This document shows positions 23,097 through 34,436 of a DNA stretch of 64,000 nt, one piece after another (position 1 is the first letter of the stretch; each line of letters begins with the position of its first letter). The notes beneath the pieces are model-generated. The model was not told the origin of the DNA. It saw only the letters and a program-made list of their open reading frames with translations, and did not search any database. This DNA is from Ophiostoma sp. CBS 140.51 (lineage: Eukaryota > Ascomycota > Sordariomycetes > Ophiostomatales > Ophiostomataceae). The stretch lies in the NCBI GenBank assembly GCA_029298735.1, contig JANSLP010000008.1, positions 124,001-188,000 of the forward strand, read 5' to 3'. A program made the translations under genes and the position numbers.

Positions 23097-24345
23097 TCAT
23101 ACTGCATCCGGCGAGATGGCGTCATTCTCTTCGCCGAAGAGCAGGACGTACTTGAGAATATCAGACAGTGAGATCATGCCCCGCAGGCGGCTGTCGTCGT
23201 CAATGACAATGAGACGATGCACACGCGACTTGCGGACGGTATCGAAGATGGAGCCGAGGCGGTCGTCCTCGCTGCACGTGTAGATGCCCGGAAAGTCTTC
23301 GGCACGCTTCGACAGGGCCTCGCCGATGCTGGACGACAGGTCGTCGTAGACACCGCCCTTGATGCAAGGGATGACATCGACGGCCTCGAAGACGTTGAGC
23401 ACGTGGTTGTTGGCGTCGACAATGGGCACGGCCGAGATGTTGTGCTCAACCATGACGTGGATGACGTCGAGCACGGTGTCGTTCATGTGCGCCGTCTGGA
23501 GGTTGGTGTAGGTGCCGAGGCCGATCTCGCGGACCGACTTCTTGAGCATGACGGTGTTGTGCTCGTTGTTGACGGCGATAAACTTGAGGATGCGGTACTG
23601 AGTGATGACACTGACGACCATTTCGCGACCGGTCTCATCGTCGACGTCCACCAGCGGGATACGGCGGGCACGAGTCTTGAGCATTTCGAGACAGGCTTCG
23701 TACAAAGGCTTCATGGGGTGCACCGAGATGGTCTCGAGCGGTTGTGCGCCGATGGCTTTCTCAATATCTGTATAGCAAAGTTAGATAAGTTGATCTCGGC
23801 AATCAGTATATTTGTACAGGGTGCCATCGCCCACCTCGCAATCCGCTCAGACGGAACTGGTCAATGTCGTGGAGCCGGTCCGGGTACTGGCAGTAATACT
23901 GGATGACATTGATAAAGTCTGTGCTCGTGAGCAGGCCTGCGAAAGTCGAGTTGTGCGAGTCCCACAGCGGCGCGGACACGATACTGTTCTGGATAAGGAT
24001 GGTGAGACTTTTGCGGATCAGGAGGTCGGTATCGAGGACAATGAGACGGAACGACAGCGGCAAAACATCGTAACTCGTGCGGATCTTGAGAAACGCGCGG
24101 ATGTTCTCGAGGCCTTGCATTTGTTCCCGGTCTATCGCGGAGTATGTCCGGGCATCGGCCATGGCGCGGGCGCTGGTATCGGGGTTGGGTCGCAGGTAGG
24201 AGGATGGCGTGACAAAGGGCAGATCATGTGCTGCAGCCGGTGCTGCTGCAGGTTGTTGTTGCTGTGGTTGTGATTTTGTTGACTGTGTATGCTCGGCAGG
24301 GGCCGTGGCCGCCTCGGTCGCGGCTGGGGGTTGTGTGTCTGCCAT
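23097..24345 (-). CDS. snf4: SNF1/AMPK gamma subunit Snf4
   Basis: Exon 1 is 24345-23835 and exon 2 is 23767-23097, with a 67-bp intron (GTGGGC...TACAG); total 393 residues. A Gln/Pro/Ala-rich N-terminus of about 65 residues precedes four CBS repeats: IRAFLKIRTSYDVLPLSFRLIVLD opens repeat 1, FAGLLTSTDFINVI closes it; ARRIPLVDVDD, NISAVPIVDANNHVLNVFEAVDVI and RVHRLIVIDDDSRLRGMISLSDILKYVLL lie in repeats 2 to 4. The subunit binds adenine nucleotides and activates Snf1 kinase, the regulator of growth on alternative carbon sources. Yeast Snf4 is 322 residues; the extra length is the N-terminal extension. It is divergent from seipin. Confidence 0.94.
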
Positions 24346-25949
24346 CTGTGGCGAGCTTGTTGAGATGTGAGGGGGAGGGATGGCAGTGTGGAGGGGTTCG
24401 TAGGGCGGGAGCTGCCAGCTGCGGCTCCCAGAATGCGTCGGAGACGACTCGAGAGGACTCTTTGATGGAATTTGTCGGTGGTCTCGTGTCCTATGGTCGG
24501 CGAGCAGGGGTTCGATGTCGAGGCTGGCGACACGAAGGCGGGGTGGAGGGGGGCAGTTCTACGACGCCTGACAGCGACGCAAAAAGCGATTGCGGGGGTA
24601 GGGCTGCGGTTTAATTGGAGGGGCACACGAGGTGCGTTCGCAAAGTCGTCGGCGATGATAAGCCGGGGTCGCGTGGCGGAGAACCGATGGGGTGGTGAAG
24701 ACGGGAGGTCGGGATTCGGGAGGTAGAGAAATAAAGGGCGAAAAGCGCAAGGACGGAAGGCGAGAAAATGAGTCGGCGAGTAGCCGGGCGGGCTTTGCAG
24801 AGGCTGAGATGTGGGTTGAGGCCCGCCGATTGGGATTGGCGGGGAAGGTGCAAACGTGCTAGCGGGACACAAACAGCAAGAACGCGCTGGAAAGGCGGAC
24901 AGCGCAGTACAGGACTTGAGCTGTTATCAGGCTCTTATCAGTCCCTAAAGTACGCTATCTAAATAGAAGGAGTGTATTAAATGGATATGTCTTCGTCTTC
25001 GTCTACTTTGCGATTGCTTGTTACTGTTTTAAAGTAACTTAGTGTCGCGTGTGTAAATGTTGTTGAAGCTTGCTTGAGGTGAGGTACAAGGGAAGGGAGG
25101 ACCATTGTAATTAACTTAATAGGTCTCGCTTAAATAAATATCACAACTGGGCAGCATCCAATAACATGAAGACTTTTATCACAACCCAAGGGTTCAAGAA
25201 CACAACAATATGATAGAGAGATAAGGTTGTAACAATCTTTTAATGCCCCGCTCAAACGAGGGTTCCTGCAGCCTCATTGTGACCGAGTACTGCCCATGAG
25301 CGCTTTTAGATCGATGAAAGTGACCGTCTATTAGACTGGATATGTATCTACTCCGTAAAAGCGAAAGGAGACCAAACGAGCCGTTGCCATCCGAGCCATC
25401 CATCATGATCGCGCCTGCCGTCTGACTGTTCAAAACGTCACAAATTGCAGGGATTTCTTTGTGGTGATTTCTTGGAATGAAGTGGGCAGGCGCGACGGAC
25501 GGCGCTGGGATACTGGGGAATTTAACTGGCGAAGGCTCGATTGGCTGGCGGCCCTGTTGTATGACGACACCCACCACACCAACGCCAACATGCCTGTTGC
25601 GCCTGCTAGCTGCCACACTTGAAGCTTTGTTCCTTCCTTTTTGCTGCTCTCTGACGCCACAGTCACAAGCTTGCGCCGCTGCTGTGCATCCATCCCTCGC
25701 CCGTTTCTTACCCGTCCACGTTCTCACGTTTGTCGCAACAGGTTTTTCTCACGCTTCCCCTCGACTACTGAGTACACAGGAGCCAGACTATTGCGACGTA
25801 TAAATGGGACGACGCGCCTGTTTTCATCCACTTCTCCACTGATCCTGTTAACTGCCAATCGCTTCGCGCCGACTTGTCGCAAAGCTTCTTTTGTTGACGA
25901 CCATGAGAATCTAAGCTTTTGAGCTTCATTTTCCGGACCGACTTTCACA
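24346..25949. promoter_or_regulatory. Divergent intergenic region between snf4 and seipin
   Basis: 1.6 kb of 5' sequence for both genes. The snf4 side is GC-rich, the centre (24950-25200) AT-rich. An ORF of 246 codons on the minus strand (24132-24872) overlaps the snf4 coding start in another frame and is Pro/Ser-rich, so I take it as spurious. No known motif is supported. Confidence 0.5.
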
Positions 25950-27931
25950 ATGGTGAGTCTTGAGATTTCGCGCGTCACATTCGGCAACTGTTGCTCCGGG
26001 TGCGCATCTCGAGTCGTCCCAATACAGTCACTAACTTGCCTGTCCCCAAGCAGTCCATTTTCTCAGTTGTAGGCGATACCTACCGGGCGGTGACGTCCAA
26101 AACTGCCCAACGAACCTACCTCTACACGATCCTCCTCGTCTTTACATCTTCTTTCCTCTACGGTATCGCCATCCTCGGCTACCTGGGATTCTACAACGAA
26201 TATGTCCCACACCAGGTGCGCTCAGCGCCCGTCCACCTCCAATACGCCTCGCCTCCCTCCCTTCCCTCGACGGCTAGCACGAAAGCTGGCAGCCGCCTCT
26301 TTGCGGCCGAGCAAGCCTTGCAACAGCATCTACACAGCGCCCCCCTTCACCACCCGTTTGCGCTCACCGACCTGCGCGGCCTCGGTCTCAAGACCGACCA
26401 AGAGTACGACCTGTCCGTGGTACTCTCTGTGCCCCGTTCGCCCAACAACCTCGAGGTCGGCAACTTTATGGTCGAGCTCGCCCTAGCTGCCAGCAGCGTC
26501 AGCAGCTCATCCTCAGCCATCACTGCCGCAGCGCGTCTCCCGCCTGCCAACCCGCGCGATTTCCTCGAGTCCGGCGGCAAGCGGCTGCTCTTTGCCGCGT
26601 CTCGTCCCGGCCTGATGGCCTACACCGACCCCCTCGTGGCGAAAGCTACGCGCCTCACACTACTCCCAGTGCACTTCTTCTCGCCAGAAGCTGCCTCTCG
26701 CACGCGCCTCATCGTCCCTATGGCGGAGTCGCTGACGTTTTCGGGCTCGGGTGGTCCGAATGCTGTGCTACCGGCCGTGCTGTACCTTGAGCTGCGCACG
26801 AGCGGCGAGCATGAGCTGCAGACGTACGGGGTAGAGGTGGTGTTCTCGGCTAAGCTCCGTGGTCTGCGCTGGCTCATGTACCACCACCGCATCTTTTCGT
26901 TCTTGCTGCTCACGACAATGTGGTGGCTCATTGAGGTGGTGGCCATGGTCTTTATGTTGGTCACTTTGAGTGTCGTTTTTGGCGGCAGCCGTGACCAAGG
27001 CTACAGCACTGGCCGGTCTGATGCAGGCTCTAGCAATGGCTCGCTCCGTCACAAGCCAGCTAAGCAGATCGAGCCCAAGAAAGAGGAGAAAAACAACAAC
27101 GAAGAGCAAAAGACGCCTGAGAAGAAAACACTGGATCCCGCGCTCATTAAGAAGGAGCCTTCAAGTGCCAAGAAGGAACTCTCGAGCATCAAGAAAGAGC
27201 CGGAAGAGGTCACCTTCGGAAAGGAGACGTCTAAGCTGGCGGCCATCCCTCCGGAAGCAGTCGCCACTACCAAGCCCGCTGAAAAGGCCGAGAAGAACGG
27301 CAAATCCACCAAAGACAACAAGGATACCAAGGATACCAAGGATGCTAAGGATGCTAAGGATGCTAGGGACTCTAAGGACTCTAAGGACTCCAAGGGCTCT
27401 AAGGATACCAAAGATACCAAGAGTACTGATGGCTTCGATGAGATTAAGGACATCAAAGATACAGTTTTGACGGCATCGGAAAACAAGGACAAGGGCAAAC
27501 AGAACAAGGCCTCAAGCCGGACATCAACTCCCACACCTTCGAAAGCTGCCAACAGCCGGAAGAGCATCATTAATGAGCCGGAGAATGACGACGATGACTT
27601 TGATGACTATGACGAAAGCGACTACGGCGACGAGGAGGACGATGCCGAGCCCATCATCCCGCCGACTCCGAGCCGGAAGCAGAACAGTAACAAGCCGCAG
27701 TCGCAATCACGGAATAGCAGCCCTGCTTCGCCGAGAAAGGCCAACAAGAACAAGGACTCGGCTGTGGCCACGGGCCGGGCCCCTTCGTCCCCCACGGACA
27801 GCATACCTGCGCAGCAAAGACCTAAGAAGGAAGCATCCAACTTGTCGACGACCAGCACTGCTTCGAATGATCATGGAAGTCCGGCAAGGAAGCGGATGTC
27901 TCAGTCCGAAACTCTGCACCGGCCAGCTTAG
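25950..27931 (+). CDS. Seipin (lipid droplet biogenesis), start codon in its own exon
   Basis: The ATG at 25950-25952 is followed at once by a GTGAGT donor; the intron ends at CAAGCAG (26053), and exon 2 (26054-27931) continues in frame, giving 626 residues starting MSIFSVVGDTYR. Use of the neighbouring AAG acceptor would add one Gln. Two membrane helices (about 24-47 and 281-308) flank a lumenal domain with the seipin pattern EYDLSVVLSVPRSPNN and GNFMVELAL. Seipin oligomers sit at ER-lipid droplet contacts. The C-terminal half is a cytosolic, highly charged tail with a repeated K-D-x tripeptide (421-459), an acidic block (DDDDFDDYDESDYGDEED) and Ser-rich sequence. Yeast seipin is under 300 residues; the long tail is typical of filamentous fungi, the repeat is not obviously so. 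Confidence 0.9.
27311..27427 (+). repeat. Nine-base coding repeat (K-D-x) in the seipin tail
   Basis: Thirteen consecutive 9-bp units, mostly AAGGATACC, AAGGATGCT or AAGGACTCT, encode KDN, KDT, KDA, RDS, KDS, KGS and KST tripeptides. Adjacent units are often identical at the DNA level (for example two AAGGATACC, three AAGGATGCT/C-type), which indicates recent slippage or unequal exchange. Confidence 0.85.
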
Positions 27932-28186
27932 AATGCGTATTTTTGACTTGCTTTGAATTTTTTTTTTGTCTTGGAGTGTTCTCAGCGTTGTTAAGGGTTG
28001 TTGTTTTAATTTTGTGTTGTGGTTTCTTCGGGTTTATCATGACTTGGTATTATTGGCTTTTTTTTGTATTAAACTTATATCCTTTTGTGTTTCATTTTCC
28101 TCTGTTTGTCTCCCGCTATTATGTACATAGCCTTTACGGCCGTTAAAATATGATTTTGCTGCTCTTTCTATTTGCCCACCTTCCAA

Positions 28187-29457
28187 TTACCACTCGCGAA
28201 CCTCACCGCCGGGACCGATAAAGCCAGGCGACACCCACGGCTTGGCGTCCTTGGCCAACCGGCGCACCTGTTCCTCGTCAATTTCGATACCCAGACCGGG
28301 ACCCGTGGGCATGTTGATGTAGCCGTCCGTGACCGCCCACACCTCCGGGTTGTGCGTATAGCTCGTCAGGTCTTGTTGGGAGCCGTTTTGCGCATTGTAG
28401 TGGATGCCCAGACTCATCTCCTGGATGGCGAAATTGGGACTCGCCAAATCGACCTGCACACACGCTGCCAATGCAATGGGACCCAGAGGACAGTGCGGCG
28501 CCAGAGCGACATCGTACGTCTCTGCCAGTGCGGCAATCCGGCGCAGCTCCGAGATACCGCCGACATGGCAAACGTCTGGCTGCACGATATCAATGTGCGG
28601 CAGCAGGGGGCGCACGTCCCAGCGACTGTGCAGACGTTCGCCCAAGGCAATTGGGATGGTTGTCAGCGCTTTCAGCTCTTCGATGCCTGTCGGGTGCTCG
28701 CTTAACAGCGGCTCCTCGATGAAGAGGGGACGGTGGGGCTCGAGAGCCTTGGCGAGCTGTTTGGCCATGGGCTTGTGGACGCGGCCGTGAAAATCGACAC
28801 CGACATCCATGCCCAGGTTCTTGACGGCCTTGACCCGGGCGACGCATCCGTCAAGGGCGGAGGGCATGTCGAGCCAGCCGAGGTCTTCAGTGCCGTTCAT
28901 CTTGACGGCGCGGAAGCCCTGGTCACGGCGGGCGGTCCTATGAAAGTTAGAAGAAATTTGTTTTTGTTTTCTGTCCTCTGGGGGTGACTTACGCCTGCTT
29001 CTCAACATCGTCGGGCCTGTCACCACCGATCCAGGCATAGACACGCAGCTTGGTGCGCAGCTTGCCGCCGAGCAGCTGGTGGATAGGAACGCCGAGCTTG
29101 CGGGCTGCAGTCGTGCATTTGTTAGCAGAAGAATGGAGAATACGATCTAGAAGGCCGCTGCCGAGACTCACCCTTCAGATCCCACAGGGCAATGTCAATG
29201 CCGGAGAGAGCACTCATCATCACAGGGCCGCCACGGTAGAAGCTTGTGCGCCACGACATCTGCCAAATGTGCTCGATATCGTCGGCCTCCATGCCCTTGT
29301 ACCGCTCGAACCAGGCATCGAGACAGCCCTCAACAGCCTGCGAGTGGCCCTCGAGCGACGCCTCACCCCAGCCGACGTTGCCGGCCTCGTCGGTGATCTT
29401 GACGAACAGCCACCGGGGTGGCACCCGGAACCACTCCATCGTTGCGATCTTGCCCAT
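28187..29457 (-). CDS. D-galactonate dehydratase-like enzyme (enolase superfamily, DgoD family)
   Basis: Three exons, 29457-29172, 29104-28993 and 28937-28187, with introns of 67 and 55 bp, give 382 residues, the same length as E. coli DgoD. The N-terminal capping domain (MEWFRVPPRWLFVKI, then WGEASLEGH and SFYRGGPVMMSALSGIDIALWD) and the barrel motifs match the GalD group: VDFHGR (metal and base residues), FIEEP, ALGER, QPDVCHVGG and LAPHCPLGPIALAAC. The family removes water from an aldonate such as D-galactonate to give a 2-keto-3-deoxy sugar acid, using Mg. The true substrate in a fungus may be another aldonate. Two copies of GCTTTTCCGA lie about 400 bp upstream. It is the first gene of the 28-45 kb block; no KDGal aldolase is seen nearby. 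Confidence 0.88.
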
Positions 29458-30130
29458 GATGGCGCTGTTGTGTTGTATTGAGGGGATTAGTGAGAGAGTA
29501 TGACGGTAAGTCAAGTATCGTGAAGTTTTGTCGGGATGCAGCTGTGTTGTCGTTGGAAGTTGTTAAAAGCTCTGGCTGTTATGATCGACAAAACAAATGG
29601 CCCTTTCTTCTCTACACATGACAGGGAGCCAGACCACACGTTTCAATTTCAAGACCTGCAGACTACCCCAACTATGTCAAATGCCCGAATGGACGATGTC
29701 GGCGACCCGGTACAATGATGTGCTGCAATCCAATACGGCAGTTGCAGTCGGAGCTGCTGTCGGAGCTCCAGTGTTCTCTTGCGTGCGGGGTTGGTCGCCG
29801 CTTCCTTGGTTTCGCCGCTTCATTGCCTCTGATTGCCTACCCTTTTGGGAAGGTCTGCTTTTCCGACGCTTTTCCGATCGCCGACTCTCCACCAATGTCC
29901 ACCAAAATCAACTAAGCTGTTTATCCGTCACCAATTAATCGTCTCCAAATAGATACAAGTAATGACAAATGACACTGTTCTTACGAGAGTACTTTGATTT
30001 TGCAGTACTATTTTGACATGATTTTGATTCGTCTATGGTCTATCAAGTTTTTCCGGGGCAGCATTCTCACACTCTCCGTACTGAGTAAAGCTCCTCCGTC
30101 CCCGATTGTCCGCCTCCGTCTTGCTTCCGT
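29458..30130. promoter_or_regulatory. Promoter of the galactonate dehydratase-like gene with paired GCTTTTCCGA
   Basis: The sites are 29857-29866 and 29868-29877, perfect direct copies one base apart, about 400-420 bp before the ATG. The rest is 5' leader and the 3' flank of the aldo-keto reductase. Confidence 0.65.
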
Positions 30131-31162
30131 TTACTGCTTCAGCTTCCGTTGCGCCTCGACCCACTCCTTGACGGCCGCCTTGAGGTCCGCCTCGCTCCAC
30201 TCGCCAAAGATGTTGACACCCAGACGCTTGGGGAAGTTGTAGCGCGTGTGGCTGTCGAGCGATGACAGTATGTCGATTGCGCTCTGTGGAAGTTCCTTGA
30301 CCTCGAGATTCGACTGAATGCGCTTGGGCGTGATCGACTTGGGTAGCACAACGGTGCCACGCTGCACGGCCCAGCTAATCAGGACCTGCGCGGGCTCCTG
30401 GCCCAGCTCCTTAGCCAGCTCAATCACCTTGGCATCGTCAATGGCGCGGGGCTTGTTGTAAATGTTGTTGCCCATGGGACTGTAGGCCTGGACGACGATG
30501 CCGTTGTCCTGCTGCCACTTCAGGAAATCCTTCTGCTGCAAGTAAGGATGCGCCTCAATCTGGTTGACGGCGGGCTTGATCTCGGCCGTCTCCCACAGCT
30601 TCTCAATCTTCTCGCGCGTAAAGTTGGACACGCCAATGGTCCGGACTTTGCCCTTGCGCACAACAGCCTCCAATGCCTTCCAGGTGTCGGCAATGGGCAC
30701 GTCAATGACGTCAATCTGCTCGTTCTCAGCGTTCACGGGGAAACGCTCGACATCGTCTATGTTGCGGAAGGCGACGGGCCAGTGGATCAGGTACAGGTCG
30801 AGGTAGTCAGTCTGCAGGTCAGCCAGCGACTGGTCGAGGTGGCGCTCGACGTCCTCGGGCTTGTGATGCGTGTTCCAGAGCTTGCCAGTCAGGAAAATGT
30901 CCTTGCGGTCAACGCCCGAGGCCTTGATACCGTCGCCAACCTCCTTCTCGTTGCCGTAAATGGCGGCGCCGTCAATGTGGCGGTAACCGGAACGCAGAGC
31001 GGCCTCAACGGCGTTCTTGACCTCGTTGGGCTCGGATTGCTAGGCTTGTTAGCGACGTTCAACTTGGAGAACTACAAAGGTTGAAAAACACACCCAGGTG
31101 CCCAGGCCGACGGCAGGAATCTCGTAGCCCGAGTTGAGCTTGAAGGATGTCTGGAGAGGCAT
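30131..31162 (-). CDS. Aldo-keto reductase (glycerol dehydrogenase/xylose reductase-like)
   Basis: Exon 1 is 31162-31094 (23 codons) and exon 2 is 31039-30131, joined across a 54-bp intron (GTGTGT, CTAAC, CTAG); total 325 residues, the normal AKR length. The catalytic tetrad is visible: Asp46 and Tyr51 in HIDGAAIYGNE, Lys76 in TGKLWNTHH and His109 in LIHWP. NADPH-binding motifs VGVSNF-like (IGVSNFTREKIEKL) and LPKSITPKRIQSN are present. Relatives reduce glyceraldehyde, dihydroxyacetone or aldopentoses. Beside a sugar-acid dehydratase and a DHA kinase, a triose reductase in a galacturonate/galactonate-type route is the most economical reading, but the substrate is an inference. It is divergent from the MFS gene and shares a promoter that has the cluster motif. 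Confidence 0.9.
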
Positions 31163-32569
31163 TTGTATTGTGGATGTTGATTGAGGTGGTGGTGGTGAGA
31201 TTGAGGCTGAATGTAGGTGTGCAAGTGAAAGACGAAGCTTGTCGATGACAAGTTGTTTGTTTTATTTAACTTCTTACTTATTCCGAAATTTACGAGAACC
31301 TTCGTGATCAATCACCTCATTAAAGCTTTCCATCGTGCCTTCCCACCCCTCGGCCCTCACTCCCCCACTTTCCCCTGGCGCAAAATACACGAAATGGAGC
31401 ATGGAGCACTCTCCGAAACCGCCGGCCCCCTCAAGCTATTAGTGGCGCCTGGTCGGGCACGGAAAGACCGAGTGGACACAACTTATCCGTCCGTTACTTC
31501 TTTCCGTGTGGGACGAGAGAAGTAGAATATTCTCCGCAACTATCCAGGTACTCCATCTAAGGCGTACATTTGAAGTACTTATTTATGAGGCCAATCTTGC
31601 AGTTGGACTCTTTTCCACGTCTCGACAGCTGCGATGCTCGTGTTGCCAAGTCCAGATACACACGCACACTTATTGCAGCCGTTTGGCAGAGAGATAATAT
31701 TGACAACTATATTCATTTACCAGGTTTACATCTCATTAATGTAAACAAATTTGCACAGCATTCGATTGGGCTATATTATCGTCATCCAAGGAATATACTT
31801 TAGAAACCTTCAATGATTCCCTTGCCATCTTCCCTGCTCATTTTTACACATACTCAAAGCCCATACGATGTACTAGTGATTCCAATGAGAGCACGTATTA
31901 TAATCAAATGTCTTGACAGTCAGCCATCACATTATATTTGCCTGCTGTAAAATCGGAAAAGCGAGCCTTTATCTACCGTCTCGCATCAACCCTTTTCCTG
32001 TGGAAATTCCCCTCACAATTGCGGATCGGAAAAGGCAAAGCGGTTCGTGCCTCCAAGCCTTCTTTCTCCGCATCCCTCGCCCCGGCTTCCAGCCCCATGG
32101 GGAAAACAGACAGACCATTGGGAGAAGGGGGCGCCACTAGTTGTCTGGGCGCTCATTACTTTTCCTTCACGTCGACAAAAGGGAAAGGTTTGCAAAGGGG
32201 AATAGGGAAAGCACTGACGAAAAATGGCTGCAAAAACAAGGAGGGGAGAGACAAGAACGTGGCAGCCCATCCCCGACCCAAGACCTGCCGTGGTCCAGCT
32301 TTGAGTCCTCAACTCGTCAACCGACCAGGGGGTTGCGTTGCGTTTCCATGTTCACACGCGCACGCACGCACGCTCTATCGAAACACCCAGGCCATCTCTC
32401 CCCTCGGATGGGCGAATATCTTGGCCACGGATGTTGATTTGTGGTATATAGGGTGAGGCCGTCGTGTCTGAGATTTTCGACTTTCATCCATCCCTTTCAC
32501 TCCTATCTTTTTTCCCCTTGTTTGCTATATTCCATCTACACTTGTTTTTTGTTTCTCTCTTCTCTTATC
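31163..32569. promoter_or_regulatory. Divergent promoter of aldo-keto reductase and MFS transporter
   Basis: 1.4 kb with a perfect TCGGAAAAGC at 31953-31962 (complement of GCTTTTCCGA) and a 9/10 match at 32026-32035. These are about 790 bp from the reductase ATG and 540-610 bp from the MFS ATG. ORFs in this stretch have no coding character. Confidence 0.6.
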
Positions 32570-34280
32570 ATGACCACTGAAGAGCTCCCCAGCAAGGTTG
32601 CCGTGGCCGAGGTTGAGAACAGCCGTGTTGATTCTTGCATGGCCGATACCGAAAAGGACATGAGCAAGCTGGCGGCGGCTACGGCCGGGCACGGCGATGT
32701 CGCTTTGGCGCTGTTTGCTGATGTCGATGACATTGGCGAGGAGATTGACCCCGAAGAGGAGAAGCGGCTGGTGCGCAAGATTGACAAGCTTCTGCTTCCT
32801 CTCTGTGCCATTTCCTACATTTTCTTCTTTGTAAGTCAGATTGTCCCCAGTCATGTTATGAAAATGGCTCCTGCTAACTTCTTAGATTGACAAAACTACC
32901 CTCTCGTATGCCGCTGTGTTTGGCATCCAGGCGGACCTCAACATGCACGGCACCGACTATAGCTGGCTGTCGTCGCTCTTCTACTTTGGCTTCCTTGTCT
33001 GGGCCCTACCATCCAACTTGCTGCTCCAGCGCCTGCCTGTGGCCAAGTACCTCGGCGTCAACATTATGCTCTGGGGTATCCTGTTGATGTCCCAGGCGGC
33101 CTGTAACAACTTTGCCAGCTTGGCTGCTCTGCGTGTTCTTGGTGGTGCTGTCGAGGCCGTGGCCGACCCTGCTTTCATCTTGATCACGAGCATGTGGTAT
33201 ACTCGCCGCGAGCAGCCCGTCAAGATTGGTCTCTGGTATACGGCTGTCGGTCTCGGTGTTGCTCTTGGTGGTCTTCTTGGCTACGGCATCGGCCAGATCC
33301 GCGGCCACCTGGCATCATGGCGCTACGAGTTTTTGATTATCGGCGCGCTGTGCACACTCTGGGGTGTTGTCATCATCCTTGTTCTGCCCGACAACCCGGT
33401 GGCCAAGCCTCCTCCGGCTGGTCGCTGGCTCTTCCGCCTGACTGACCGTGAGCGGAAGCTGGCTGTCGAGCGTCTGCGTGACAACCAGACGGGTATTGAG
33501 AACAAGACGTTCAAGCCGCGCCAGATGCTCGAGGCTGTGCTCGATTACAAGACCTACTTTTTGTTCATGATTGCCTTCTGCCAGGCTATTGTCAACGGTG
33601 GCACCACCAACTTTGGCACCCTCATTATCAAGGGCTTTGGTTTTGATACTTGTAAGTTCTCCCTTTTCTCTCTACTATATTGTCATCCCACTAACATCAC
33701 AGTGACCACCACACTTATGAACATCCCTTACGGTGCCTTCATCTTCCTGGTCATCCTTCTCGGTGTCTGGATCAACGACCGCCTGCCGCCCAACAACCGC
33801 TGCTTCGTGCTGGCCGTCTTCATCCTGCCCACGCTTGCTGGTGCCTTTGGCCTGCACTTTGTTCCGGATGACCGCCGTGTCGGTCGTCTCATTTGCTACT
33901 ACCTTACGGGCTCCCTCAATGCGTCGTTTGTTCTCCTGTTGTCGATGCAGACCGCCAATATTGCTGGCCATACTAAGAAGGTTGTGACTTCGGCGTGCAT
34001 GTTCCTCGGCTACTGTGCGGGCAACATTGCCGGCCCCTTCTTCTACAAGACGGACCAGGCCCCGACGTACCCACTCGGAATCTGGAGCATGATTGTTGTG
34101 CTCATACTCGAGATTGGTATTGTTATCGCGCTGCGCTTCTTGCTGTCGATGGAGAACAAGCGCCGTGACCGTCTGCAGGGCATTGATCAGACGCACCACC
34201 AGGAACGTCGTGACCTGGATGCCACGGCCTTTGAGGACATGACCGACAAGGAGAACCTTAACTTCCGGTACATTTACTAG
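32570..34280 (+). CDS. MFS transporter, DAL5/anion:cation symporter family
   Basis: Three exons, 32570-32830, 32886-33651 and 33703-34280, with introns of 55 and 51 bp, give 534 residues. The 51-bp second intron has no in-frame stop, so an unspliced read stays open. The acidic N-terminus (about 85 residues) leads to KIDKLLLPLCAISYIFFF and DKTTLSYAAVFGI, the ACS/DAL5 signature around TM1-2, followed by about twelve hydrophobic helices and a C-terminal SMENKRRDR loop. Family members carry organic anions such as allantoate, nicotinate, tartrate or sugar acids. Position between a reductase and a sugar-acid dehydratase suggests uptake of the cluster's substrate, which is inference. Confidence 0.9.
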
Positions 34281-34436
34281 ATTGATGGATCTAGTTGTCG
34301 TATGCGACACGTTTATAGTTTGATTTGAATTTTATTTGATGGAACCCTTGATTAGTCCTATAGTCATACTTGAATATATTGGTTCCATTATATTTTATAT
34401 TTTATTGAATATTGTTACTTTCTAGCCGCCTCGCCA

